NCBI RefSeq assembly: GCF_000226095.1
Contig: NC_016475.1
Span: 1,054,001-1,118,000, forward strand
Source of the DNA: Thermothelomyces thermophilus ATCC 42464
Lineage: Eukaryota; Ascomycota; Sordariomycetes; Sordariales; Chaetomiaceae
Direction of reading: 5' to 3'
DNA length: 64,000 bases
Under the pieces are notes generated by a model, which had not been told where the DNA came from, did no database searches, and saw only the letters and a list, made by a program, of their open reading frames with translations. A program made the position numbers and the translations under genes. Positions 9,990-22,256 of this stretch are shown here, piece after piece (position 1 is the stretch's first letter; the number at the start of each line of letters is the position of its first letter).

Positions 9990-12900
9990 GAGGTCTAGGT
10001 CCCTTTACGACCGTATTTCCTAGGATTCCTACGTTTGGCTACTTGGTAGGTTCGGGCACCATATGACTAGGTGCTCCACAGTTTCCCTCCCCTAGCCATA
10101 GGCATAGTATAGGGTACTGACCCCCGGGACTTGAACCCTAAAGAGGAAGTCACGGAGGCCAATAACCCTTATATAGGCCTGTACTAGTAAGGAGCTCTAG
10201 GCCTTTGTTAGGCCCTAGTGCCTTTGTAGGCCTTCCCCTGTAAAAACCAGGCGCGGAGGGTCCTTGTCTGACACGCGCTATATCCTCCTGCCGGCTTGGT
10301 CGGCCCTCTAACGGTTGCTCTAGCTGGCTAACACGGCCAGTTCCGTAGCCCGTGGCCTTCTTTGTAGGGTCTATAGGGGGGGTCGACCCCCTCTATAGCC
10401 CTCCTAAACCTACTGCTAGACCGTTAACCTTGCTACCTCTAGGGCTATAGGCTTCGGCTCCTGGCCCCTTGCCCTAGCCCTTCTCTTCCGGAACCTTAGG
10501 CTTAGCCTATTATAGGCTTGTTAGATAAGAGCCCTCGTAGGGACCTGGGGGGCCCCTAGGCCTGCCCCGGTCTATAGGAGTGGCTAGTCGAGTTTGGCTT
10601 CGAAGTCGGCTAGCCTCTTATTAAGGTAGAGGTCGAGGGGCGGCACCTAGGCTTCCGTTTTGAGGCACCGGATAAGGGTAGCCTTATAGGCCCTGGTAAC
10701 TACTCGAAGGGCCCTATGTTAGGCCTTTAATAGTTCCCTAGCAGGGCCTTCCGGCTTGCCCCCTAGTTTAATAGGCTTATAGAAGTTCGAGGCCCTGTAA
10801 GCTAGGGCGCTATAGATATACTTGGTATAGACCTTACGGGCCTATAGGAGGCCGGGGCTCTAGGTCTTTGTAGTAAGCCTGGTTAGGGCAAACTCTTAGA
10901 TTTCTAGCTTCTTAGCCACCTTTGCGTAGTAGGGGCCCTACTATAGCCTCTAGTCTAGCTAGACCCCGAGGAATCTAGCCGACTTCGACGGGGCTATAGT
11001 GGTAGTACCCCCTCCGGGCCGTAGGAGCTCTAGCAGTCGCGACTACTATTTCTAGCCCCTGTTGAAGTGAATGAGCTCGTACTTCTCTAGGGCAAAAGCT
11101 ATACCCCGGGTCCTCGCCTACTAAAGGCAGGCCTTCTAGGCCCTCTATAGCTAACCGTTATAGGCCTCCTTGGCCCTCCTAAAGGCTAGGAGGTTAGTAT
11201 CGTCGGCGAAGCCTATCAAACTAACCGTGGGGCTGGCCCGGCGGATGGCCTGGTAAAGGGAGGCTATATAGAGGATAAATAGTATAGGGGAGAGGGGTGA
11301 CTCCTATAAGACCCTAGCCCTTATTGCTATATCCTCCGTTTCCTAGCCATCAAAGTAAAGGATAGCTACCCTATCCCATAGCTACTCTCTAACCTAGACT
11401 ATTAACTACTTTGGGAAGCCCTGGCTCCGTAAGGTAGCTAGTAGCCGGGTATGGTTAACGGTATCGAAAGCCCCTAAGATGTCAAGCTATAGGAAGGAGG
11501 TAGCCGCCTTATACCTCTAAGCCTCCTAAACCTAAGCTGTAACAAGCCGGATGGCTAGTTCTATAGACCTATATTCCTGGTTACCTATCTGTTCGGCCGG
11601 TAGAAGCCTATAGGCCTTTACGACGGCCGTTACCTTCTAGGCGATTATAGCCTCTAGCACTTTACCTACTATTGGTAGGAGTGCTATAGGCCTATAGCTA
11701 CCTAGGGTAAAGCAAGCCTATAGAGGTTTGCCAGGCTTATAGAGGACTACTATCTTAGCCCTTTTGAACCGGGCCGGGAAACAGCCGAGCCGTAGACTCT
11801 CTAGGGCTAGTTTAGCTAGTATCCGGTAGAGCGGTCGCCTATAGGCCTTTAATAGGCCTATAGGGAGGAGGTCCTCCCCTAGGGCTTTGTATAGGGCCGC
11901 CCTAACTAGTACTGCCTTGACTTCGCCTACTATGACCTCCTGGCTTATTTCGAACTTCGGCTCCTAGTGGTCGTTCAGATCCGGGTCGTCGATATCTGAT
12001 AGGTCTGCTTCCAGGTTCGGAAAGAACTTATCGGCTAGTGCTCTAGCCTTCTGTTAGTAGGTTATAAGCCCTCCTTCGAAGGCTGGGAGCTTTAGAGGGT
12101 CGACCGGTAGGTAGCTTTATAGCCTTACCTACCTCTCTAGCCTCTATAGTAGGTCCGGCCGGTTGGTTACCTCCCGTAACGTAGCTCTCTAGCTCTTGGT
12201 CTTCGTGGCCGTAATGGTCTTGGCCTAGTCCCGCAGGGCCTGCCAAAGTGCCTCCTGCGTATAAGGGTTTAGGGTGCCCCTATAGGCCCTCTCTGCCTCC
12301 TTAGCCCTCTTCCGGGCCTCTCGAACCTCCTTTGTCTACCACCGAGCTTGCTTACCACCCGTACTAGCCTTCTTTACTAGGGCCGAGACTATAGCTATCT
12401 CTTCGAGGGCCTCTATAAGCCTGTCGAAGGCCTGTAGAAGCTCCTCCGGGCCCCGGAAGACAGGCCCGGCCCGGGCTGATGCCTATCTACCAAGCCAGAG
12501 TAGGAGGTAGGCCGCCTCGGCCTGTGCAACCTCCTCATCTAGGCTCTTCTAGTCCCACCCTTTACTAGCCGGCATGGGCCCGTTGGTCCCCTAGAGGGAG
12601 ATATTTAGGGCCTATAGGTAGTGGTCGGATTTCCCACGTTCCGCGATATCCCTATAGGTCGCTTCTAGCCCGGCCGAGGCCTAGAATAGGTCTATCGTAG
12701 AAGGCCGGCCGCGCTAGTCCCCCTAGGGGGCCCTAGTAACCTAGCCGTAGGGCGTACGTAGGTCGAGGTCCCACTGGTCCGCGAGGCTAAGGAGGTCCCT
12801 AGCCCCCGGGCTAAGCCTGTCGAATAGGTCCTAGACCGGGTAGTAGAGGTTAAAGTTACCTATAAGAACTAGGGGGTAGGTTAGCCAAGGTAAGGCTAGT

Positions 12901-13238
12901 AGGTCCTATAAGAGGGCCTGCTCCCCCTTGTTATTATAGACTGACTAGAGCTCGAACCCCCTCTCTCCTAGGGCCAGAAAGGTTACCTTATACTAGTTCT
13001 CCTCTACCGAATAGTCCTACTAGCTAACCGGGAAGCACTTAGCCACTAGAATAGCCGCCTTGCCCTTAGGCTTATAAACCAAGTAGTATTTCGAAGCCTA
13101 GGGGCAGTATATTAACCCTATAAACTGGTTAATCTACGGTTCCTAGATAGCTAGTAGGTCGTATTTAGCCTCCTCTAGTAAGACCTTAAGGGCCTATTTA
13201 TTACCTTAGATATTCCATTAAAGGATCTTAATTTGCAT
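9990..13238 (-). pseudogene. LINE-1 ORF2: endonuclease / reverse transcriptase / RNase H relic
   Basis: The start is the ATG at 13238-13236 followed by QIKIL.WNI.GNK, an APE-type endonuclease N-terminus, then DLLAI.EPWIN (first Gln codons now TAG). After it, ARW.TKEVREARKR near 12340 is the linker typical of these LINEs. RT carries IGFADDTNL at about 11190-11216 with the catalytic FADD intact. A stretch near 10370-10290 fits the end of RNase H. Near 10100, GVSTLYYAYG...ETVEHL...CP fits the C-terminal Cys/His finger with two Cys changed to Tyr. Stops throughout make it inactive. Confidence 0.8.
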
Positions 13239-13239
13239 T

Positions 13240-14017
13240 CGAGGTGGCCGGGGCGGAGGACGAAGGTACGGTGGTAGTGGTAAGCTCTATAGCCGTTACC
13301 CCCTTAGCCGGCTATAAGAGGGAGGGGGTTCCGGGCTGTAGAAAGGAGATATAGGTCTGTCGGGCGTTGAATAAGGCACTCCTAGCCGCCTATTAGGCTA
13401 GGGTAGGCCTCCTATAAGGGCGTTTAGCCCTGGTTTGGTAGTAGTCGTTATCCTCTGGCTAGCTATTGAACTCGAAGGCTACCTTCTAGTATAGTTACTC
13501 TGGTGGTTAGAAGGTCCGGGGTCTATACTAGTAGGCCTCCCTAGCTCTCTCCTAGGCTTCGACTTTCTTTAGGCAGCCCCTATACCAGGCTATATAGGGG
13601 CCCCTACAGGCTATATACCTACAAGGGAGTTAGTTAGAGTGGGTAGGGCACTAGGCCTCCCTAGTCTTCCCCCCCTCCCTATAGGCCTTTACGCTACAAC
13701 GGCTACAACGGGCCGGCCGCTAGCAGTACCGCTAGGTATAGCCAAAGCTCTAGCACCTATAGCACTGCCTCGGCTCTAGAGCATCTTAGTAGGGCTTACA
13801 ATCTAGCACCTAGGCATCCTAGACCACACCCTCGTTACAGGCCTTCCGGGCCTCTTCAAGGTCCCGTAGGCCTAGGAGTACCATAGCCTATTTCCTCTAC
13901 AGGCTCTTTAGCAGCCGGAACTTAACCGTTTCGATTAAGTATAGGCCTACAGCCCCCTTAAAGTCTTATTCGCTAACCCCCTATAGCTGTTCCTTCCAGA
14001 CTCCTTTGGCTAGGACC
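13240..14017 (-). pseudogene. LINE-1 ORF1 C-terminal part with zinc knuckles
   Basis: Between about 13800 and 13680 the minus strand reads CYRC.SFGYT.RYC followed by RPARCSRC, which are gag-like CCHC knuckles with a few RIP substitutions. The frame continues upstream past chromoviruses B and C. This is the RNA-binding protein of a LINE. Confidence 0.68.
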
Positions 14018-14445
14018 TGTCACGGAAATATATATACAGATGCCGCCTAAGCCATTGGCACAAACAGGCCAATCAAGCCGAAGGAATGATAGACCAATCA
14101 GGACAGGATCACACTTAGTGAGAAATGATCCTAGCAGAGGATCACTAGCTTACGACATAAGCCAGGTAAGCCAGTATAGAGGATCACTACGACTACTAGT
14201 AATCCTAGGATTATATATATATATGGATAGTCACTTGTTATAGTAGACTTTAGGAGTTTATTAGTAATAGTAACCTATAATTATAGTACTTATACTAAGC
14301 ATCGCTAACTACTATAAGAGATAACTCTAGTATTATTATAAACCCTTTAGCTTTACCAAATCCCTTAGACAACCTACTCGCTTGTCTTACTTAATCTACC
14401 TTTATCTAAACCCTTTTAGAAGAAGTCTAAGTTAGGTTCGTTATA
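14018..14445 (+). repeat. Chromovirus B 5' LTR
   Basis: Starts TGTCACGGAAATATATA and ends GTTCGTTATA (from GTTCGTCACA). U3 holds two CCAAT boxes (near 14070 and 14094), repeated GATCA motifs and a TATA run at about 14210-14225. The R-U5 part is shared with C, X and Y; the U3 is shared only with Y. Confidence 0.9.
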
Positions 14446-16860
14446 CATTGCTATTACTCCCTTTGTTTTATTATAGTTTAGAACGGAGGTAACTTTGACC
14501 TTAATATCGATATAGCTACTAACGTTATAGCCGAATAGCTACTTGCCTAGCTTAATTAACTCTATTAGTAAATCCAGGAATTAGACTAGAGAGATAAGGC
14601 TACTTAAGCTCGAATCAAGGAACTCGAGAACGGCAAAAAGCACTTGTAGAAATTAGTTAACGAGGCCTATGCGAAAATCAAGGCACTCGAGAGTGCTAAA
14701 GCAAGCTATATTAAGATTAAACTACCTAGTAAATATAGAGGAACTAAGGAAGATCTTATAAGATTCCTAATAAACCTCTGATCCTACTTCTAGCTTAATA
14801 ACGACAAGTTTCTAGATGACGAAGCCAAAGTCCTCTATATAGCTATAAGACTAGAGAGCAAGGTACTTAGATAGTTCGAGCCTATATAGAACGACTATCT
14901 TATTAAGGAAGACGAAGACGACCGAGACGCGTTTACGTAAGTAGTCTTTCGATCCTATAACCGTTTTAAAGAAGAGCTTTAGAAGGTTTTTAATGATAAA
15001 GATAAGAAGATTTATATATAAAAAAGACTTGCTAATCTCTAATAGACTTAGTTAGTAGCCTCTTATGCTATATAGTTTAGATAGGATATATTTAAGTCTT
15101 AGCTTAACGACGAGGCATTAATATGATTATTCTATAATGGCTTGAAGGAAAAGGTTAAAGACGAGCTATATAAGTATAATTAGCCTAAGACCTTAGATAA
15201 ATATATATATAGGCCATTAGAATCGATAATTGACTCTATATATAGGAGTAATAGAAACGAGGTCAAATAAATAGAACTATAGTTAAGGCTAATAATAAGA
15301 AAAAGCGAGTATACGTTAGTACCTTATATAAGATATACCCTAGAGCTATAGATATAGATATAGTATAGAAGTAAGACTAGAAGAAGATAACTAAAGATAA
15401 GTCTAATGTTACCTACTATAACTATGGAAAGAAAGGGCACTATAAGCGAGAATATCGAAGCCCGAAGAAAGAGTAGAAGATAGTCCTTAAAAAGGAAATT
15501 ATAGCCATTGACAAAACTACTAAGGATATTATCAAAGTAGTAGCTATAGGCTATAAAGATAAGGGCAGTGATATAAATAGTCTCGGATACGATGGTAATG
15601 GTAAAGACAAACAAGCACTATACTCTAAACTGGTCACTATAGACCTAGAGACAGGTCTTGCTAAATAGGACACGGTAGGAGAGTATGTACCGCTAATTTC
15701 GATTCTCTTAGCCTTAAGGTAATAGGGTTTCACGGTTATATAGAGGTAGGATAGATTATAGACAACCGACACCTAAGGAATCGAAAGACCTAGACCTAAT
15801 GTTCTATTCCTCTAGGAACGAATCGAATAGTACCGTAATGAAGTTTTCTAACTTAATACGGAACTACGCGAATAGAATAGACGCTTGACTTGACTTACCT
15901 AGTAGAGTAATAAGATAAGGGACGAAACGAAGGAACTCTAATGTATCGTAGAAACTATTAAAGGAGAACAGCCTATAATATATGATAGGCCTAATAGCTA
16001 TACCGAGTACCTTGATAACTAGTAACTTAGTAATGACGTATGAAACCTAGAATACTAGTTTACGCGTATAAACTATAGAAAAGACAAGCGTATATAGGAA
16101 AGCTATTAGAAAAAACATTCTTACCTTAGTATTAAGGTACCTATAGTCTATATATAATGGGAAGGATTTAGGAAAGAATTTTAATACCTCCTAGGCAATG
16201 CTACGTGATTATATCCTTAATATAAGGTATATATATAAGTGCCCTAGTTCTAGTGTATAATATACAAATGCTAATATTACTTTCACGACAAATTCGAAAA
16301 TAATTACTAGCCGACCTAACAAAGAAATGAGGATAGAAGCCTCTACCCTATGGAATAGATATGTAATATAGGAAACAAAGCGGCCAAATTGCTTTGGAAG
16401 ATCGAAGCCCGCGATCTAGAAGGCATTATAATAGTTCTAAGACGAGCCTAGCCTAGGTACTACGGAATAGGACAAGATATATAGGACTCGTGCTAGAGTA
16501 ATGACTGCCTTTATTATATAGACAAAAAGAAATCGCGAATTCGGGAGCTCTAGATGAAGCTATAGCATATACGACGAAAAGTAAAACGGACTTAATAGTA
16601 GGAAGCTATAAGCACTTAATGGCTTATAGAAATAAGTACAATTAATAAAGTAGCTGTTAGCCAAACAACTAAAGAGGTTAGTACTGACCTAGGAAATAGG
16701 TTAAGGCCCTTCGAGGGGCCCGGAAACTATTAACGCCTGTACAGCAGCAAGTAGTAACGTAGTATAGGAGGAACCAGCGTAAGAGACTACTATATCGAGA
16801 CCTCCTAGCAGAAATATAGGAAATTACTATAATCTTTAGATAACGGCGATAAGATAAGCG
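14446..16860 (+). pseudogene. Chromovirus B gag relic
   Basis: The N-terminal part is a coiled-coil-like stretch (RIKELENGKKHL), then a retrotransposon gag core around KLPSKYRGTKEDLIRFL at 14730. A CCHC knuckle near 15415 reads YYNYGKKGHYKREY, with Cys codons changed to Tyr. A long Gln/Arg-rich region with stops follows before the protease. The same architecture is found on the minus strand in C and in X/Y. Confidence 0.72.
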
Positions 16861-16879
16861 ACTATAGATAATAGCATAA

Positions 16880-19800
16880 TGGAAGTAGTACGAAATGCTT
16901 ATATTAGTAGATAGTAGAGCAGAGATAAACTTGATTTCGCCAACACTTATAAATTAGCTATAGATACCCTAGAGAATAAAGCAGAAGCATAGTATAGTCA
17001 AAGGGCTATTTCCGACGTAATAGATATATGAAGAGACCGAACTAATTAACATTACTATAGTAAGGAAGACTATAGCAGTCGTATTTAGCATTATAGATAT
17101 AGGTAATAACAAAGATATAATATTAGGGTTACTATAGTATAAAGATTATAACCTAGATATTAGCTAGAAGAATGGTAGCTACTTATAACCCCGAATGGAG
17201 TTATATTTAACTAGTAAGATAGAGAGCGTACAAGGATCACAAGCAGACAATACTTAGGGGAAGGCATGTCCTACAGATCTACCACAAGAGACGGATAATA
17301 GCAGGCAGACTACTACGGACTCTAGAAGAGGCGGTATAATGACATCGATATCGCGATAGGAGGAACGAGCTAAACCACCAATAGCTATTCTCTCTGTTAA
17401 TGAATACGGAGCACTGTAATTAGAGTAGTAGGTTGAGATAGGAGAAATCGCTAGCATTGCTATAGACGGAACCAAGTTCGTATACTATTAGAAAACCGAG
17501 AGATAAGACAAGACTAGGGAAGTACCGAAGGAATATAAAGGATACCTAGCATTCGAACCGAAACATCTAGAAGGACTACTAGAACACGGCCTATAGGATT
17601 ATAAGATTAAGCTTAAGGAAGGAGTATAACTAAAGTTCTTTAAGATCTATTATATAAGCTAGACTTAGAACAAAGAACTTAAGCGATATTTAGAGGAGAA
17701 CCTTCGAAGAGGATATATCTACCTATTAATATTGCTAGTAGGCTACCTAATCCTATTTATGCCTGAGAAAGACGGAAAGCTATAGTTATCTATTGGTAAC
17801 TTAACGAATAGACCGTGAAAAACTAATACCCGTTACTACTAATCTTACGGCTCTAAGATTAGTTAGCAGGAGCCTAATATTTTACACGTCTTAACTTGCT
17901 ATCGGCTTATAACTATATATAGATTAAAGAAGATAATAAGTAGAAAACGGCCTTTAGGATACCCTATAGCTACTACAAGTACCTTATCATACTATTTAGA
18001 CTTATAAACGCGTTAGTAACGTTCTAAGCCCTAATTAATCAAGCTATCTACCCCTTTCTCGATAAATTTACGGTATATTATCTCGACAATATACTTATCT
18101 TCTCTAAGATAATAGACAAACACTAAAAGTATATAAAAGCAATGCTAGACGTGCTATATATATATAAACTATTAGTTAACAAGGAAAAGAGCGAATTCCA
18201 CGTTAGGGAAATGGTATTTTTAGGATATAAGATATCCCTAGGACAAAATCGGATAGAACCTTCAAAGGTTAAAGCTATTAAGAATTGGCTATGACTAACG
18301 TTAGTCATAGAAGTACGAAGCTTTATCGGATTTACAAACTTCTACCAGATATTCATTAGAAATTTCAGAGCGATTATACGACCTTTATATAAACTTATTA
18401 AGAAGAGCGCTAAATTCTAATAGGAAGAGTAATACGAGCAAGCATTTATATAGATCTGTAATGCTATTACCGAAGATCTAGTACTAGTACTACTAGACCC
18501 TAAGAAGCTATTTGAGGTAAAAATAGACGCTTTAGACTATACTATCGGGGGATAATTAGAATAACGAGACGAACAAGGAAAGCTATATCCTATAGCCTTC
18601 TTTTTAAAGAAGCTCGATAGACTACGTCTTAATTATCTAATCTATAATAAGGAACTATTTATAATTATTAAAGCTTTTAAGGAATGGCGATTATACCTTA
18701 GTAATACAATTAAACTAGTACAAGTATATATAGATTATAAGAATTTACGATACTTTATAATAATAAAGGAGCTTAATAGATAATAAATACGATAGGTAGA
18801 ATTCCTTACGGAATTTGACTTTAAGATCTACTACAAGAAGGGCAAAGAGAACGTATAAGCGGACATCTTAAGCCGACGAACAGATTATACGGAAGGACAA
18901 ACGGAAACAATACTACTATTGTTTAAGGAACGAATAGACAGAACGCTACATTACGAAACGTAGATACCTATAGAAGATAATCTACTTGACTTGTTCCTAG
19001 AATGTTACGTAATCTTTCAAGAAGAAAGGATTAACAAGATATAATATTAAGTAGTACCTAGACTAGTAGTACCTAACAGAGTAGAAGAAAGAGATAGGAA
19101 ACTCTAGTACCGAGGTAAAGTATATATCTATAATAGGGATCAATAGCTATAAATGATTTGAGAACTCTATAAGTCGAAACTCGGAGGATATAAAGGAGTT
19201 ATAAAGACTGTTATATAAGTTAGGAAATACTATGACTTTCTATAGTTAACGGTACAAGTTAAGGAAGTCGTACGGAACTACGACATTTGTAATCGAAGCA
19301 AAACGGCACAATATAAGCTATATAGGCTACTTTAGCTACTGCTAATAGCTAACAAACTATAGAGTTTAGTTACGATAGACTTTATTACGAAGCTGCTAGA
19401 ATCTAAGGATATAGCTATAGGAGTAATCTACGATAGTATTCTTACTATAGTAGATTACCTAACTAAATAGGTATACTTCTTTCCCCATAAGGAGTCCTAG
19501 ATAGTAGAATAGTTAGTAGACGTAATCTATCGGCAAGTTACATTAGTATATGCTTAGCCGTAAGAATAGATTACTAATAGAGATACCAAGTTCGTATCGA
19601 AGTTCTAGTAAGTGTTAACATAACGATTAGGCATTAATAGTAAGCTATTCATAGCATATTACCTATAGATTAATAGACAAACGGAGCGACTAAACCAAGT
19701 TATTAAGCAGTACCTCCGCTTTTACGTTAACTACTAGCAAGACGACTAGGTTATACTATTATTAATAGCATAACTCACTTATAATATAATACTAACGGAA

Positions 19801-20480
19801 ATGACTAAAGTTACACCGTTCTTTGCGAACTACGGATATAAAGTAGACCTTAGGCAAGGACTAGAGGTTATAGTGCCGAGAGCAGTAGTTAAAGCAGAAC
19901 AAATATATATATTATATAAGAAGCTCAAAAAGGAACTCGAGTTTATTAAGACTAGAATAAAGAACTACTATAATAAATATAGACTCGAGGGACCTTGCCT
20001 AGAGAAGGGAGACAAAGTCTACCTAATTATACGAAACTTATGAACCAAATAACTAAGTATAAAGCTAGACTTTAAGAAGGTCAGACCCTTCCTTATCAAA
20101 GAACGAATTTTGACATCTAACTACCGACTATCGTTACTATTATCTATATAACTATAGACGGATGTTTTTCATATTTCACTTCTTGAACTAGTACCAAAGA
20201 ACGCTAAGGTTACTATATATATCGAAGCAGAAGATAAGGAAGAAGAATAGGACGTTAAAGAAATTCTAGATTTATATATTATTAATAGGGAACTATAGTA
20301 TCTAGTCAAATGGCTTAATTTTAGACTAGAGAATAACTTATAGGAACTAGTTAAGAACTTAAACTGCCCTAAGAAACTAGAATAGTTCTACTAGCAGAAC
20401 CCGGATCGACTATAGGCACTAGCTTAGACAAAACGGCCAAGTCGGCCTCTGACAAATCTAGGCCTAAAGAAGACTAGTCA
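16880..20480 (+). pseudogene. Chromovirus B pol relic (protease to chromodomain)
   Basis: Protease: ILVDSRAEINLIS at 16901, where DSGA has become DSRA. RT: YYLDNILIFS with YLDN at 18079-18090. RNase H and the tether region run to about 18900. Integrase core near 19380-19720 keeps an Asp in TIDFIT, an Asp in NRDTKF and a Glu in TERLNQ. Its C-terminal part at 19801-20043 is an uninterrupted 80-codon stretch (TPFFANYGYKVDLRQGLE). Chromodomain at about 20264-20400: YLVKWLNF followed by ENNL.EL. The C-terminal end overlaps the antisense frame. Confidence 0.82.
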
Positions 20481-21025
20481 AATAGGACGTTAGCACCTTA
20501 GGACTATACGTCACTAATAACGCGTGCCTTGGAATCCCGTACCCTCCGTTCTTTTGCTTCTATTTCCTCTAGAAACTATATACCTCGACGAAATAGCTCG
20601 GAACCCTGCTCCTTTAAGAAACGTTTCTAGCGACGAAGACGAGCTAATCGACCGATAGCTATCTGAAGTTAAGTCTGAAGAACGAAAAGGGCCTCTTTAG
20701 CATTAGCCTCTTCTTATTCTATACGTTTTTGTTTAGATATAATCTTTGTTATTATAAAAGATTAGCTATAAATATAAGGTAACAAACTAGGTTACAAACA
20801 AGCAGACGCTACGTTAGAACTATTATAAGAACGACCCTGATATACGTACTCGTTATAGCAAGAAGAGCCTAACGCTATACGATAAGCCAAGTTCTACTTA
20901 AAATACTATAAACACGGTATAACGTCTACGCCAGAAGAATCAATAAAAGAAGCAAGCGCGGTACACTATTAGGATTTTAAAGATCGGCGCTTAGAGATAT
21001 GATCTACTATCTTGTTAGCCACTAG
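20472..21025 (-). pseudogene. Antisense Zn2Cys6 + helical frame of chromovirus B
   Basis: The minus-strand frame runs from about 21025 (VANKIVDHISKRRSL) to about 20472, roughly 180 codons. The N-terminal third contains C-L-.-Y-F-K, A-Y-R-I, C-Y-N-E-Y and G-R-S-Y. Reading TAY codons as former TGY gives C-x2-C-x6-C-x8-C-x2-C-x6-C, the Zn(II)2Cys6 binuclear-cluster spacing. The rest is Leu, Arg and Glu rich with heptad-like spacing (LARLRR.KRFLKEQGSEL), probably a coiled coil. It converges on and overlaps the pol 3' end. C and X/Y have relatives at the same place. It is interrupted by RIP stops here. Confidence 0.6.
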
Positions 21026-21104
21026 TAGTACAGAAAAAAAGGAAAAATTATAAGGTATATATAGAAAAGGATATTAGCGCTATTTAAGACAACCTAAAGA
21101 GGGC

Positions 21105-21137
21105 TTTCAGGTCGAAAGCCTTAGAGGGAGGGCATCG
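21105..21137 (+). promoter_or_regulatory. Conserved hairpin and polypurine tract before the B 3' LTR
   Basis: GGCTTTCAGGTCGAAAGCC can form a 7-bp perfect stem, and TTAGAGGGAGGGCATCG follows up to the LTR. The purine run is the probable plus-strand primer. The hairpin is kept in C (22141-22175, minus) and partly in X (35105-35140, minus). Confidence 0.6.
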
Positions 21138-21565
21138 TGTCACAAAAATATATATATAGATGCCGCCTAAGCCACTAGCATAAACGGGCCAATCAAGCTA
21201 AAGGAATGATGGACTAATCAAGATAGGATCACACTTAGTAAGAAATGATCCTAGCAGAGGATCACTAGCTTACGATATAAGCTAGGTAAGCCAGTATAGA
21301 GGATTACCACAACTGCTAGTAATCCTAGGATTATATATATATATAGATAGTCACTTGTTATAGTAGACTCTAAGAGTTTACTAGTAATAGTAACCTACAA
21401 TTACAGTACTTATACTAAGCATCGCTAACTACTGTAAGAGACAACTCTAGTGTTGTTATAAACCCTTTGGCTTTACCGAATCCCTTAGACGACCTGCCCG
21501 CTTGTCCCGCTTAATCTACCTTCGTCTGAACCCTTTTAGAAGAAGTCTGAGTTAGGTTCGTCATA
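21138..21565 (+). repeat. Chromovirus B 3' LTR
   Basis: 428 bp, colinear with 14018-14445. It ends TTCGTCATA, followed by the target copy GGACT and resumed LINE-1 sequence. Confidence 0.9.
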
Positions 21566-21684
21566 GGACTATATAGGCCCTACCGACCTCCCTAGCCTTC
21601 TCTCCGAAGGCTATAGCCACCTATCACTTGTTAGCCGAATACTAATCCTTAGTAGCCTTATCTTTAAAGACTACTACTATATCC
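21566..21684 (-). pseudogene. LINE-1 ORF1 fragment between B and C
   Basis: 119 bp of GC-richer sequence trapped between the two chromoviruses. It connects LINE-1 at 14017 with LINE-1 at 29283 once both insertions and their duplications are removed. Confidence 0.65.
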
Positions 21685-22130
21685 TATAACGAACCCGGCT
21701 TAGACTTCTTCTAAAAGGGTTTAGACGAAGGTAGATTGAGCGGGACAAGCGGGTAGGTCGTCTAAGGGATTCGGTAAAGCTAAAGGGTTTACAATAATAC
21801 CAGAGTTGTCTCTTATAGTAATTAGCAATACTTAGTATAAGTACTGTAATTATAATTATTACCACTGGTAAACTCTTAGAGTCTACCTAACGAATGACTA
21901 GCTAGCTATATATATACAATTGTCTATCCTTCTTTAATAGTTATTACTAGTACTATTTCTCCTTTTACCCTATAATTCCGCGTTATTAACGGTAACATGT
22001 TATTATCACTAGTGAAGACCTTAGTCTTAGCGGTGATAATCTTCTGATTGGTCCGTTAAGTGATTGGCTGTCGGAATGTCCCGCGTCCTGGCTATAGCCT
22101 GCTAGGCTGTCTATATACTTATCTATAATA
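21685..22130 (-). repeat. Chromovirus C 3' LTR
   Basis: 446 bp, beginning TATAACGAACC on the plus strand and ending TCTATAATA (from CCGTGACA). Confidence 0.88.
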
Positions 22131-22256
22131 CGATGCCCTTCCTTTAAGGCTTTCGACCCGAAAGCCCTCTTAGGCCATTTTAAATAGTACTAACACCCTT
22201 CGCTTATAAGTACTATATTCTTCCTATTTCTACGTTATAGTCGCTATGTTGACAAA

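Larger units (their letters stand above)
14018..21565 (+). mobile_element. Ty3/gypsy chromovirus B, complete but RIP-inactivated
   Basis: 7548 bp with 428-bp LTRs at 14018-14445 and 21138-21565. The target duplication is GGACC (14013-14017) and GGACT (21566-21570), one C-to-T change apart. It lies in LINE-1 ORF1. Gag, protease, RT, RNase H, integrase and chromodomain follow in gypsy order on the plus strand, and an antisense Zn2Cys6 frame lies between pol and the 3' LTR. Confidence 0.9.

Noticed and set aside
15324-15614. 96-codon hydrophobic minus-strand frame, with relatives at 40581-40871 and 44728-44985
   Set aside because: These lie antisense to the chromovirus gag CCHC region. Their likeness to each other follows from gag similarity, and they lack starts in common.
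17254-17475. 73-codon frame with relatives at 25801-26022, 38738-38941 and 42702-42923
   Set aside because: Antisense shadow of the protease-RT linker. It recurs only because the chromoviruses are related.
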